Below are positions 25,395 to 33,066 of a stretch of 64,000 nucleotides of DNA, one piece after another (within the stretch, counting starts at the first letter, position 1; each line of letters begins with the position of its first letter). The position numbers and the translations under genes are program-made. Source of the stretch: JAGNLM01 sp964439835 (GTDB taxonomy: Bacteria; Pseudomonadota; Gammaproteobacteria; JAABTG01); NCBI GenBank assembly GCA_964439835.1, contig CAYTPQ010000014.1:4120-68119 (forward strand). The letters are read 5' to 3'. The notes beneath the pieces were generated by a model. It did not search any database and was not told the DNA's origin. It worked only from the letters and a program-made list of their open reading frames with translations.

Positions 25395-26966
25395 TCACCC
25401 CAGCTCGCAGCGGTTGCGACCGGCTTGCTTGGCCCGATAGAGGGCTCGGTCGGCGCGCTCGAATGCCGTCGCCGGGGTGTCCCCCTCGCGGAACTCCGCA
25501 ATGCCGCAGGAGACCGTGACCGCGACCCGGTGATCGCGGTAGTGGAACTGGCGGTCCTCGACCGCGCGCCGGAGTTTCTCCGCAACGGTGGCGGCGGCCC
25601 GCAGGTCGGTCTTCGGGAGCAGCACCACGAACTCCTCGCCGCCGTAGCGGGCGATGAAGTCTGCCTCCCGCAGATGCTGGGCCAGGCCGTCGCTGATGGC
25701 CTTCAGGGCCTTGTCACCGGCGGTGTGGCCGTAGCGGTCGTTCAGTAGCTTGAAGCGGTCGACGTCGAGCACGAGGACGGCGAGCGGGTCGAGATAGCGT
25801 TTCCAGTGCGCGAACGCCTGCAGGACGCGCTCCTCGTAGGCGAGTCGGTTGTGCAAGCCGGTCAACGGGTCGCGCACGGCCCGCTCCCGGGCCCGCTGCA
25901 ACCGCTCCCGCAGGCGGCCGGTCTCGGCCACCAGGCGGCCGAGGCGCTCAGCGGTCGCCCGGGCCCGCGCCTCCGCCTCCTGGTGGCGCTGGCCCTCGAC
26001 GCGCAGGTGCTCGCTGACGTGGGCCTCGACGGTCGCGAGCCCGGACCGCACCGCCTGCTTCAGGGCGTCCAGGTCTCTTGCTCGTTCGACCGACACGCGC
26101 ATCGCCGCGAAACGCTCCTGGACCTGCTCGCTCAGCGCCTTGCGCCCGCCCTGGGAGGCCTCACGGTCGGCCTGGGCGCGGGACAGGTTCTCCCCCAGCT
26201 CGGCCAACCGCTCGCTGACGTCGCTCAGGAAGCTCTGCAGCCCGCGTCGCTCCTCCTCCAGGCCCCTGCGGGCGCTCGCGACCACCTCCGCGACGGCCTC
26301 GATCAGGGGCGGGAGCTCGGCTGGGGGAAGCGGCCGGGACAGCCGCTCGCGCAGCGCCGCAGTAGTGCCGCCCTCGTCGGGTAGGTCCAGACGCAGGAGG
26401 ATCTCCAGCAGGACCTGCTCCGGGCGGACGACCTCACCGGAGGTGGCGGACCCGGGTGCGGCGCCGCCTCCCGGCTTGCCCGGCGGCAGGGGGCCGGACT
26501 CCGCGAGCGCCCGCCGGAGCAGGCGGGCGACGTCCTTCAGGCTGGCGTCCGGGGTCGAGCTGCTCCCGCCGCCCTCCAGCCGGCGGCGAAGCGTGGCCGC
26601 GTCGGCAGCGAGAGCGGAGGGGACTTCGATCTCCGCGAGCAGGGCCGCCAGCGTCGTCTCGGGACGGCCCCCGCCCTTGTCTTGGCCAGGGCTGCGCAGG
26701 GCGGCGTCGGCCAGGTCACTCGCGACGGCGGCGACCGCCCGGCTGTCACCCCCTGCCCGCCCGGCGGTCCGCAGCCGCTCCAGCTGGTTGCCGAGCCCCG
26801 GATAGGCCTCTGCGGTGGCCGCCGCCAGGCGTACAACCGCCCGCTGCAGCAGCTGCTCGGCCTCCGTCCACTGGCGCTCCTTCTGCTCGAGCTCGTCCAG
26901 CCCTCGCAGGTAGCGGGTCTTCCAGTAGTCGACCTGGTCTTCTGCTCTGGGTTTAGCGAGCGGCAT
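25395..26966 (-). CDS. diguanylate cyclase (GGDEF protein)
   Basis: Makes cyclic di-GMP from two GTP. The 523-residue protein has ~330 residues of mostly helical, coiled-coil-rich sequence without membrane segments or a known sensor, followed by a C-terminal GGDEF domain. The active-site motif is GGEEF (442-446) and a canonical inhibitory RxxD site (Arg433-Asp436) sits five residues before it, so it should be active and product-inhibited. The ATG at 26966 lies inside the end of dsbA (14-base overlap), suggesting coupling. A GGDEF protein near dsbA and cytochrome c4 is also found in Pseudomonas (DgcH). Confidence 0.9.
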   Translation of the reverse strand: MPLAKPRAEDQVDYWKTRYLRGLDELEQKERQWTEAEQLLQRAVVRLAAATAEAYPGLGNQLERLRTAGRAGGDSRAVAAVASDLADAALRSPGQDKGGGRPETTLAALLAEIEVPSALAADAATLRRRLEGGGSSSTPDASLKDVARLLRRALAESGPLPPGKPGGGAAPGSATSGEVVRPEQVLLEILLRLDLPDEGGTTAALRERLSRPLPPAELPPLIEAVAEVVASARRGLEEERRGLQSFLSDVSERLAELGENLSRAQADREASQGGRKALSEQVQERFAAMRVSVERARDLDALKQAVRSGLATVEAHVSEHLRVEGQRHQEAEARARATAERLGRLVAETGRLRERLQRARERAVRDPLTGLHNRLAYEERVLQAFAHWKRYLDPLAVLVLDVDRFKLLNDRYGHTAGDKALKAISDGLAQHLREADFIARYGGEEFVVLLPKTDLRAAATVAEKLRRAVEDRQFHYRDHRVAVTVSCGIAEFREGDTPATAFERADRALYRAKQAGRNRCELG

Positions 26967-27636
26967 CCGTCGTCGAGCGGGGGGCTGACAGTGCCCTGTG
27001 CTCTTGTGCGACGAGTGCGTCGACAACTTTAAGCGTGTTAGCGAAGGTGCCGGTCAGGCTGCCCGAGGTCCGGTACTTCCCGTTCACCACCACTGCCGGG
27101 ACGCCGTCGACCCCGTACCGCTGGGTGAGGGCTACGGCCTGCCGGGTCTTCGACTGGACCCCGAAGGACCCCCAGGCCCGCTCGAAATCGGCCTCCGGGA
27201 CACCCCGCTCGACGAAGAAGGCAGCGAGCCGCTCCTTCGTGTCGAGCGGCCGTCCGGCCTTGTGATAGGCCTCGAAGAGCGGGCCGTGGACCCGGTCGAG
27301 CACGCCGAGCGCCTGGGCGGTGTAGAACGCCTGGGCGTGCAGGAGCCACAGCCGGTTGTTGGCGAACACCGCCGGCAGCCGGGTGAAGACGACGTGGGGC
27401 GGCTTCTTCGCGAGCCAGCGCTCCAGGTAGGGCTCGAACTCGTAGCAGTGGGGACACCCGTACCAGAACAGCTCGACGACCTCGACCTTGTCGGGGTACT
27501 GGGTCGGCTGGGCCGGCACGATGGCCTCGTACTGCCCCTCCAGCTCAAGCTCGACAGCGGCAGCCGGGTCGGTGACTGCCGTGATAGTGCCCAGAAGGAG
27601 GGCGGACACAGCTAGGATTGCGGTGGTCCGCTTCAT
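26953..27636 (-). CDS. dsbA: thiol:disulfide interchange protein DsbA
   Basis: Periplasmic oxidase that introduces disulfide bonds into exported proteins. The 227-residue precursor has a signal peptide (about residues 1-27), the active site CPHC at residues 61-64 in ELFWYGCPHCYEFEPYLE, and the cis-proline loop GVPAVVVNGKY. It stands downstream of the two cytochrome c genes, which themselves need periplasmic thiol chemistry for haem attachment. The stop overlaps the diguanylate cyclase start. Confidence 0.95.
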   Translation of the reverse strand: MKRTTAILAVSALLLGTITAVTDPAAAVELELEGQYEAIVPAQPTQYPDKVEVVELFWYGCPHCYEFEPYLERWLAKKPPHVVFTRLPAVFANNRLWLLHAQAFYTAQALGVLDRVHGPLFEAYHKAGRPLDTKERLAAFFVERGVPEADFERAWGSFGVQSKTRQAVALTQRYGVDGVPAVVVNGKYRTSGSLTGTFANTLKVVDALVAQEHRALSAPRSTTDAAR

Positions 27637-27667
27637 TCAGGGGCTCGCCGGGGGCATGGCGTGCACG

Positions 27668-27740
27668 CGCGCCCCGCGGGCAGCGATGCCGCGGGGCGCG
27701 GGTGGGCAGAAGCGATGCCGGCCGGCAGCGTGCCGGCCGG
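27668..27740. repeat. two strong GC hairpins between cytochrome c4 and dsbA
   Basis: A 12-base perfect stem (27668-27679 with 27689-27700) and a 10-base perfect stem (27718-27727 with 27731-27740, loop GCG). Both lie between the stop of the cytochrome c4 gene and the dsbA start, and neither has a T run. They may slow transcription or protect the 3' end of the cytochrome message. Confidence 0.65.
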
Positions 27741-28355
27741 TCAACCGTGCAGACCGTAGATGTACTGGGCGAGCGCCTTGATCTCCCGATCGGTCAGGCG
27801 CTCGGCGATGCGACGCATCATCGCGTTCGGGTCGTTTTCACGAGCGCCGCTGCGGTAGTCCTGCAGCGCCTTGGCGACGTAGGCCGGGTGCTGGCCCGAA
27901 AGCGCAGGGAATCGGGCCATGGGGTTCCCGGCGCCGGAAGGGCCGTGGCAAGCCATACAGGCCGCAACACCCGTGCCCGAGTTGCCGCCCCGGTACAGCC
28001 GCTCGCCTTGCTTCACGACCGCCGGGTCAGCGGCCCCCGGACGCACCTTCTGAGCGGCGTAGTAGGCCGCCAGGTCGGCGATGTCCGTCTCGCTGAGCGG
28101 CGCCGCCTGGCCGTTCATGATCGCGTTGACGCGCTTCCCGGCCTTGAAGTCCGACAGTTGCTTCTCCAGATACCATGCACCCTGACCGGCCAGCTTCGGC
28201 CACTCGGCGTTGGTGCTGTTGCCGTCGACGCCGTGGCACGCAGCGCAGGCGGCGGACTTGGCCTTGCCGGCCAGCGCATCGCCTGCGACTGCCGGCCCGG
28301 CCGGCAGGAGGGTCAGAGACGCCGTCAGCGCGGCAGCTACCGATAGGGTTCGCAT
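27741..28355 (-). CDS. cytochrome c4 (di-haem)
   Basis: A 204-residue periplasmic di-haem electron carrier, commonly donating electrons to cbb3 or other terminal oxidases. The signal peptide ends near GPAVAGD. Haem sites are CAACH (37-41) and CMACH (133-137), in two similar domains each with a family-typical GQ segment (PKLAGQ, PALSGQHPAY) and a late methionine. The ATG at 28355 is chosen; AGGGGAA lies upstream at a slightly long spacing. The order small cytochrome c, cytochrome c4, dsbA resembles the Pseudomonas arrangement. Confidence 0.93.
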   Translation of the reverse strand: MRTLSVAAALTASLTLLPAGPAVAGDALAGKAKSAACAACHGVDGNSTNAEWPKLAGQGAWYLEKQLSDFKAGKRVNAIMNGQAAPLSETDIADLAAYYAAQKVRPGAADPAVVKQGERLYRGGNSGTGVAACMACHGPSGAGNPMARFPALSGQHPAYVAKALQDYRSGARENDPNAMMRRIAERLTDREIKALAQYIYGLHG

Positions 28356-28446
28356 CGCGGCTTCGTTCCCCTCTCGCTGGTTCAGCGGTGCGAGCACCGA
28401 TGACCGAACCGCGCTGTCGCCCGGCCCGGCCTCCGGCGACAGCCCG

Positions 28447-28770
28447 CTACTTGCAGGCCTGGCTCGCGTAAAACGCCGCGAGGTCGGCGATGTCCTGGTC
28501 GCTCAGGTTGGCGACCATTGGCTTCATGGTCGCGGCCTGCCCACCGGTCCGCTCACCGGCCTTGTAGGCCTTGATCGAGGCCACGAGGTATTGGGCGTGC
28601 TGCCCGGCGAGCTTGGGGTACATCGGCGCGGCAGCGTTCCCGTCGGGGCCGTGGCAGCCCGCACACGCGGCGGACTTGGTTTTGCCCGCGGCGGCGTCGC
28701 CCTGCGCGAGGGCGGTACCCCAGGCGCCCGCCAGGGCGCAGGCCAGAGCGGCTACGATGACCTTCGTCAT
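28447..28770 (-). CDS. small class I cytochrome c
   Basis: A 107-residue mono-haem periplasmic cytochrome. A signal peptide (cleavage near ALAQG) is followed by one haem site CAGCH (36-40), the PKLAGQHAQYL segment shared with cytochrome c4, and a probable axial methionine in TMKPMVANLSD. An AGGAGAA ribosome-binding site sits before the ATG at 28770. It is the first gene of the cytochrome-cytochrome c4-dsbA-cyclase series and lies downstream of a probable structured RNA. Confidence 0.92.
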   Translation of the reverse strand: MTKVIVAALACALAGAWGTALAQGDAAAGKTKSAACAGCHGPDGNAAAPMYPKLAGQHAQYLVASIKAYKAGERTGGQAATMKPMVANLSDQDIADLAAFYASQACK

Positions 28771-28922
28771 GTTGTTCTCCTGATTCGCTGGTGGCAGTCA
28801 CCCGGCCCCGGGTCGGCGACCATCGCAACCGATGGCCAGGCTTGAGAATGGGCCAGTGGATATACCAGCCCGGACCCGTCGCGGTCAACCGAGCGGCGGT
28901 GGCCAGCGGCCGCCCTGCGGGC

Positions 28923-28953
28923 AAAAAAAAGCCCCGGCTCAACAATCGGGGGG
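28923..28953 (-). terminator. rho-independent terminator
   Basis: On the minus strand, stem CCCCG/CGGGG with a 10-base loop is followed by C and eight T (complement of 28923-28930). A longer alternative stem pairs 28931-28937 with 28966-28972. It ends the candidate small RNA and insulates the cytochrome c gene downstream. Confidence 0.7.
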
Positions 28954-29128
28954 AAGGGTAATAAACCGGGGCGTAACTTACCCGGCTGGGGTGGCCGGGT
29001 CGGGTTCCCGCCCAGGGAGGTCGGGCGGGGAGCGCAGATCCTGCGCTCTACCGAAATAGACAGGACATCCTGCGAATTAGTTCCCCGCGACGGAAACCCC
29101 AACCGGACAGGGGACCGTTCGCGCCTCA
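28923..29128 (-). ncRNA. candidate structured small RNA or leader RNA
   Basis: On the minus strand a TATACT -10 element (29140-29135) is followed by ~200 bases rich in nested stems and closed by a terminator. Bases 29097-29106 can pair with 28982-28991 (10 pairs, one G-U), enclosing hairpins 29030-29037/29041-29048 (8 pairs) and 29007-29013/29023-29029 (7 pairs). No protein frame fits. It lies 150 bases upstream of the cytochrome c gene, inside the 442-base gap 28771-29212. It does not match tmRNA, SRP RNA, RNase P RNA or a riboswitch I know. A small RNA is known to lie near this neighbourhood in Pseudomonas (ErsA), but I see no clear similarity. Confidence 0.45.
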
Positions 29129-29212
29129 GCTCTAAGTATACGCCCGCTGTCGAGCACCGGCATCGCGGTCCTCGCCCGCGCGCTTCCTTGAGAACTACGA
29201 GGGCGAGTCTGG

Positions 29213-29995
29213 CTACCGCGCCTCATCCCCGAGGACCGCCAACATCGCGGGGTGGCGGGCGTTGACCCAGCGCTCGCGAGGCGAGGTGTTTACCCAGCCC
29301 CGGACCTCGATCCGCCTGCCCTTAAGACTGGCCGGCTGCAGGGCGGCGAAGTTTCCCAGGTCCCGCTTCTCGATCCGGACGGCGAACCCGTTGTCCAGAT
29401 TGAGCCACCAGGCGTTGCGACCTTCGCCCACGCGCGCCACCCGGCCGGTCACGAACCAGAAGCCCTCTGCCGCCGGCGGCAGGCGCGCCGGCTCGGTGGG
29501 GCGGAAACGGGCGTCGCCCCAGATGCCGCGGCCGGCGGCCCGCACGGACTGCTCGGCCTCCCGATAGCACGCCCAACGCCAGGCGTTGGGCGGCACGACG
29601 ATGCTGGCCGCGAGACCTCGGGCCACGAGCTCACGCTGCACGTTGGTGCCGTCCGGGAGGAACACGTGGGCCAGGGTCCGACCGTGCGGGTCCTCGCGCT
29701 CCGCATCGAAGCGCAGGCCGATCCGAGTCCCCGGTCCGGCGAGGTCCTCTAGTGCCCGGCGCGCTGCGGTGGCGAAGGGCTCGGCCGGGCGCTCGTCGCG
29801 ACCGGCCTCGGGGGCGTTGACGCCGACCAGCCGAACCCGGCGGCCGTCCGAGAGGCTCAGGGTGTCGCCGTCCAGGACGGAGCGGACCTCCGCCCAGGCG
29901 TCGATTCGGTCCGCGGGACAGACCTCGCCCGCAGCCGCGGGGAGCGGCCCCAGCAGGAGAGCGAACAGAAGGGCGCGTAGCCGGCCCCGGGTCAC
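29213..29995 (-). CDS. thermonuclease family protein (SNase-like, exported)
   Basis: A 260-residue protein with a signal peptide (LRALLFALLLGPLPAAAGEV) and a staphylococcal-nuclease domain: SVLDGDTLSLSDGRRVRLVG with the Asp-Gly-Asp-Thr calcium site, then GVNAPE and DPHGRTLAHVFL. A C-terminal ~80-residue OB-like extension follows (TGRVARVGEGRNAWWLNLDN). Expected to cut nucleic acids in the periplasm or outside. The GTG at 29995 is the start that leaves a proper signal peptide; the frame's longer N-terminal reading is basic and not signal-like. It follows rpmE on the same strand beyond the rpmE terminator. Confidence 0.82.
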   Translation of the reverse strand: MTRGRLRALLFALLLGPLPAAAGEVCPADRIDAWAEVRSVLDGDTLSLSDGRRVRLVGVNAPEAGRDERPAEPFATAARRALEDLAGPGTRIGLRFDAEREDPHGRTLAHVFLPDGTNVQRELVARGLAASIVVPPNAWRWACYREAEQSVRAAGRGIWGDARFRPTEPARLPPAAEGFWFVTGRVARVGEGRNAWWLNLDNGFAVRIEKRDLGNFAALQPASLKGRRIEVRGWVNTSPRERWVNARHPAMLAVLGDEAR

Positions 29996-30077
29996 GCCGG
30001 GATGCCGGCGTCCCGGCTCGGGGCTGTGTCCCCAGCCCTTCCGGCCCCGGGCGGGTCGGACCGAGGTGCACCAATAG

Positions 30078-30102
30078 AAAAGGCGTCCGGGTGGACGCCT
30101 TT
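30078..30102 (-). terminator. rho-independent terminator of rpmE
   Basis: A 10-base perfect stem (30079-30088 with 30093-30102) and 4-base loop, followed on the minus strand by TTTTCTATT. It starts 34 bases after the rpmE stop codon. Confidence 0.85.
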
Positions 30103-30135
30103 CCCGACCGCCCGGTCGAGGCCGGGCGCCGTCCA

Positions 30136-30339
30136 TCACGCCATCCCGTACTTGCGACGGAACTTATCCACCCGGCCCGCCGTGTCCATGATCTTTTGCT
30201 GACCGGTGAAGAAGGGGTGGCACTTCGAGCAGACGTCGATGTGCAGGTCGCGTGCCGCGGTCGAACGGGTCTTGAAGGTGTTCCCGCAGCTGCAGGTCAC
30301 GTTGATCTCGGCGTACTTCGGGTGAATGTCGGGCTTCAT
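30136..30339 (-). CDS. rpmE: 50S ribosomal protein L31, zinc-binding form
   Basis: A 67-residue large-subunit ribosomal protein. All four zinc ligands are present: Cys16, Cys18 (CSCGNTFKTRST) and Cys37, Cys40 (CSKCHPFFTG), so this is the zinc-containing paralogue and not the zinc-free form induced by starvation. The GGAGG ribosome-binding site lies within a stable hairpin (see the leader entry), suggesting control of translation. Confidence 0.97.
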   Translation of the reverse strand: MKPDIHPKYAEINVTCSCGNTFKTRSTAARDLHIDVCSKCHPFFTGQQKIMDTAGRVDKFRRKYGMA

Positions 30340-30345
30340 GGGAAT

Positions 30346-30370
30346 CCTCCGGGCGCGACGCCCCCGGAGG
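30346..30370 (-). promoter_or_regulatory. rpmE leader hairpin that hides the ribosome-binding site
   Basis: CCTCCGGG and CCCGGAGG (30346-30353 and 30363-30370) form an 8-base perfect stem with a 9-base loop. Read on the minus strand, the 3' arm contains the GGAGG that sits six bases before the rpmE ATG, so the stem closes the initiation site. Autogenous control of L31 through its mRNA leader is known in gammaproteobacteria; that this hairpin is such a leader is inference. Confidence 0.6.
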
Positions 30371-30421
30371 GCGTGGCGGCCAATCGCGAACGCGGAAAGA
30401 TACGGAATCCCGCCCTGCAGT

Positions 30422-30799
30422 TCAAGACGAAGGGTCGAGTTCGTCGCGGGGCGACCGCTCCGCCGGCGGACGGAAGGGGACGACCCGGTTGCGGCCGGGG
30501 GGAGGCTGCGGCGAGACGCCGGCGGGGAGATCGAGGGCCTGTAGGTGCGCCAGCAGCCCGTGCTCGCCGGTCACCCGCTCCCACATCATGCTGGACAGCT
30601 TCAGGCAAGCCGCCAGGGGGGTGCGGGAGAGCCGGCGCACCTGCTCCACCCGCCATTGCAGGGCCTCCAGGCGGGGTCGCTGCCCGGCGGGGGCGGCCTC
30701 GATCAGCTGGCCAATGAGCCGAGCGCGCTCGCGCTCGAAGGCGGCCGGGTCCTCCCGCGCCAGGCGGGCCCAGCCCGCGAAGTCGAAGCCCTCGAGCAC
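30422..30799 (-). CDS. DUF3135 domain protein
   Basis: A 125-residue soluble protein of unknown function. The DUF3135 pattern is visible: FDFAGWARLAREDPAAFE near the N-terminus, then LEALQWRVEQVRRLSRTP and LSSMMWERV. The GTG at 30799 has GGGAGG upstream and lies 11 bases after the ubiD stop, so it is probably co-translated with ubiD. The C-terminal 30 residues are Pro/Arg-rich and less conserved-looking. Confidence 0.7.
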   Translation of the reverse strand: MLEGFDFAGWARLAREDPAAFERERARLIGQLIEAAPAGQRPRLEALQWRVEQVRRLSRTPLAACLKLSSMMWERVTGEHGLLAHLQALDLPAGVSPQPPPGRNRVVPFRPPAERSPRDELDPSS

Positions 30800-30810
30800 C
30801 CCCGCCTCCC

Positions 30811-32280
30811 TCAGCCGGGTAGCCCCAGGCTGGCCCACAGGGCGTCGACCCGCTTGCGGACCTCCGCGTCCATGACGATCGGTCGGCCCCAGGGCCGGCT
30901 GGTCTCGCCCGGCCACTTCTGGGTGGCGTCGATCCCCATCTTCGACCCCAGCCCCGAGACGGGGGAGGCGAAGTCCAGGTAGTCGATGGGCGTGTTTTCC
31001 ACCATCACCGTGTCGCGCGCCGGGTCGACCCGGGTGGTCAGGGCCCAGATCACGTCGGTCCAGGAGCGGGCGTTCACGTCGTCGTCGGTCACCAGCACGA
31101 ACTTGGTGTACATGAACTGGCGCAGGAAAGACCACACCCCGAACATCACCCGCTTGGCGTGCCCCGGGTACTGCTTCTTCATGGTCACCACCGCCATCCG
31201 GTAGGAGCAGCCCTCCGGCGGCAGGTAGAAGTCCGTGATCTCCGGAAACTGCTTCTGCAGGATCGGGACGAAGACCTCGTTCAGCGCCACCCCCAGCACC
31301 GCCGGCTCGTCGGGCGGGCGCCCCGTATAGGTGGAGTGGTAGATCGGGTCCGAGCGGTGGGTGATGCGCTCGATGGTGAAGACGGGGAAGCGCTCGACCT
31401 CGTTGTAGTACCCGGTGTGGTCGCCGAACGGCCCCTCGGGGGCCTCGTCGCCGGGGTTGAGGTACCCCTCGAGCACGATCTCGGCGCTGGAGGGCACCTG
31501 GAGGTCGTGGGTGATGCAGCGCACGAGCTCGGTCCGCGCCCCCCGCAGCAGGCCGGCGAAGGCGTACTCCGAGAGCGTGTCCGGCACCGGCGTGACCGCG
31601 GCCAGGATGGTCGCCGGGTCGGCGCCGAGGGCGACGGCGACCGGGAACGGCTGCCCGGGGTGGGCCGCTTGCCAGTCGCGGTAGTCCAGGGCCCCGCCGC
31701 GGTGGGCGAGCCAGCGCATGATCACCCGGTTGCGGCCGATCACCTGCTGGCGGTAGATGCCCATGTTCTGCCGCGGCCGGTGCGGCCCGCGGGTCACCAC
31801 CAGGGCCCAGGTGATGAGCGGGCCGGCGTCGCCGGGCCAGCAGGTCTGCACCGGCAGCCGGGACAGGTCTACCGCGTCGCCCTCCAGCACATGCTCCTGG
31901 CAGGAGGCGTAGCCCACCACCTTCGGCGCCATGTTGAGCACCTGGCGGAAGATCGGGAGCTTCTCCCAGGCGTCGCGCATGCCGCGCGGGGGCTCGGGCT
32001 CCTTCAGGAAGGCGAGCAGCCGGCCCACCTCGCGCAGGCCCTCGACCGACTCCTGCCCCATGCCGAGGGCGACCCGCCTGGGAGTGCCGAACAGGTTCCC
32101 CAGCACGGGCACGGCGTGGCCCTTCGGCCGCTCGAACAGCACGGCTGGGCCGCCGGCGCGCAGGGTGCGGTCGCAGACCTCGGTCATCTCCAGGTAAGGG
32201 TCGACCTCGACCTGGATCCGCTTGAGCTCGCCCATGGCCTCGAGCCGCGCGACGAAGTCCCTCAGGTCCCGGTACTGCAC
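30811..32280 (-). CDS. ubiD: 4-hydroxy-3-polyprenylbenzoate decarboxylase UbiD
   Basis: UbiD decarboxylates the ring of ubiquinone precursors using prenylated FMN supplied by UbiX. The 489 residues match E. coli UbiD (497). Family segments include YRDLRDFVARLEAMGELKRI at the start, GMGQESVEGLREVGRLLAFL, the metal/prFMN-binding NMGIYRQQVIGRNRVIMRWL, and the catalytic-region EGPFGDHTGYYNEVERFPVF with its acidic residues. The GTG at 32280 with GAGAGG upstream gives the standard N-terminus. xthA precedes it by 13 bases. Confidence 0.95.
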   Translation of the reverse strand: MQYRDLRDFVARLEAMGELKRIQVEVDPYLEMTEVCDRTLRAGGPAVLFERPKGHAVPVLGNLFGTPRRVALGMGQESVEGLREVGRLLAFLKEPEPPRGMRDAWEKLPIFRQVLNMAPKVVGYASCQEHVLEGDAVDLSRLPVQTCWPGDAGPLITWALVVTRGPHRPRQNMGIYRQQVIGRNRVIMRWLAHRGGALDYRDWQAAHPGQPFPVAVALGADPATILAAVTPVPDTLSEYAFAGLLRGARTELVRCITHDLQVPSSAEIVLEGYLNPGDEAPEGPFGDHTGYYNEVERFPVFTIERITHRSDPIYHSTYTGRPPDEPAVLGVALNEVFVPILQKQFPEITDFYLPPEGCSYRMAVVTMKKQYPGHAKRVMFGVWSFLRQFMYTKFVLVTDDDVNARSWTDVIWALTTRVDPARDTVMVENTPIDYLDFASPVSGLGSKMGIDATQKWPGETSRPWGRPIVMDAEVRKRVDALWASLGLPG

Positions 32281-32293
32281 GGTTCTGTGCCTC

Positions 32294-33061
32294 TCAGTCC
32301 TCGAAGGTCGCGACCACGGGCGCGTGGTCGGACGGACGCTCCAGCGCGCGCGGGCCGCGGTCGATGGTGCAGGCCGTGCAGCGCTTCGCCAGCGCCTCGC
32401 TGGCCAAAACCAGGTCGATCCGCAGGCCGAGGTTGCGCCGGAACGAACCCTGGCGGTAGTCCCACCAGCTGTAGCTCTTCTCCGGTTGGTCAAACAGCCG
32501 GAAGCAGTCGGTGAGCCCGGTTGCCAGCAGTCCCTGAAGGGCCTCGCGCTCGGGGGTGCTGCAGTGGATGTGCTCGCGCCAGCCCTCGGGGTCGAAGACG
32601 TCCCGGTCCTCGGGGGCGACGTTGAAGTCCCCGACCACGACGAGGTGCGGGTACCGGGCCAGCTCCGCGCGCACGTGCTCGGCCACCCGGGCGAGCCAGT
32701 GGAGCTTGTAGGCGTAGCGCTCGGAGCCGACCTCCTGGCCGTTGACCACGTAGAGGTTGATGAGCCGCAGGTCGCCCAGGGTCGCCGCCAGGATGCGGCG
32801 GTCCGGGTCCTCCAGGCCGGGGATGTCGGTCAGCACCTCGGCCGCCTCCGTCCGCGAGAGGATGGCCACCCCGTTGTAGGCCTTCTGGCCGGCGAACACG
32901 GCCCGATACCCGGCCTGAACGAAGTCCTGCACCGGGAACTGGTCGTCGGTGAGCTTGGTCTCCTGCAGGGCCAGCGCGTCGGGGGACTCGGCCGCCAGCC
33001 AGTCCAGCACGTGCGGCAGGCGGACCTTCAGGCTGTTCACGTTCCAGGTCGCGATCTTCAC
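32294..33061 (-). CDS. xthA: exodeoxyribonuclease III
   Basis: AP endonuclease and 3' exonuclease of base-excision repair. The 255-residue protein has the metal-binding and catalytic motifs in order: NVNSLKVRLPHV, LQETKL (Glu), GDFNVAPEDRDVFDPEGW, RIDLVLAS and SDHAPV. The GTG at 33061 gives the family start (MKIATWNVNSLK); a GTG at 33070 would overlap the prlC stop as GTGA and add only three residues, so the exact start is open. Part of the prlC-xthA-ubiD-DUF3135 series. Confidence 0.94.
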   Translation of the reverse strand: MKIATWNVNSLKVRLPHVLDWLAAESPDALALQETKLTDDQFPVQDFVQAGYRAVFAGQKAYNGVAILSRTEAAEVLTDIPGLEDPDRRILAATLGDLRLINLYVVNGQEVGSERYAYKLHWLARVAEHVRAELARYPHLVVVGDFNVAPEDRDVFDPEGWREHIHCSTPEREALQGLLATGLTDCFRLFDQPEKSYSWWDYRQGSFRRNLGLRIDLVLASEALAKRCTACTIDRGPRALERPSDHAPVVATFED

Positions 33062-33066
33062 GGGCG

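Noticed and set aside
22185..25748. A very long open frame (over 1,100 codons) on the plus strand through the PPDK_N-domain gene
   Set aside because: It is the shifted frame of a GC-rich real gene: composition is dominated by Arg, Gly, Pro and Ala, there are no domains, and the in-phase protein has clear family motifs.
28923..29128. SRP RNA, tmRNA or RNase P RNA in the gap before the cytochrome c gene
   Set aside because: The conserved GGAA tetraloop region of SRP RNA, the tRNA-like ends of tmRNA and the RNase P core are all missing.
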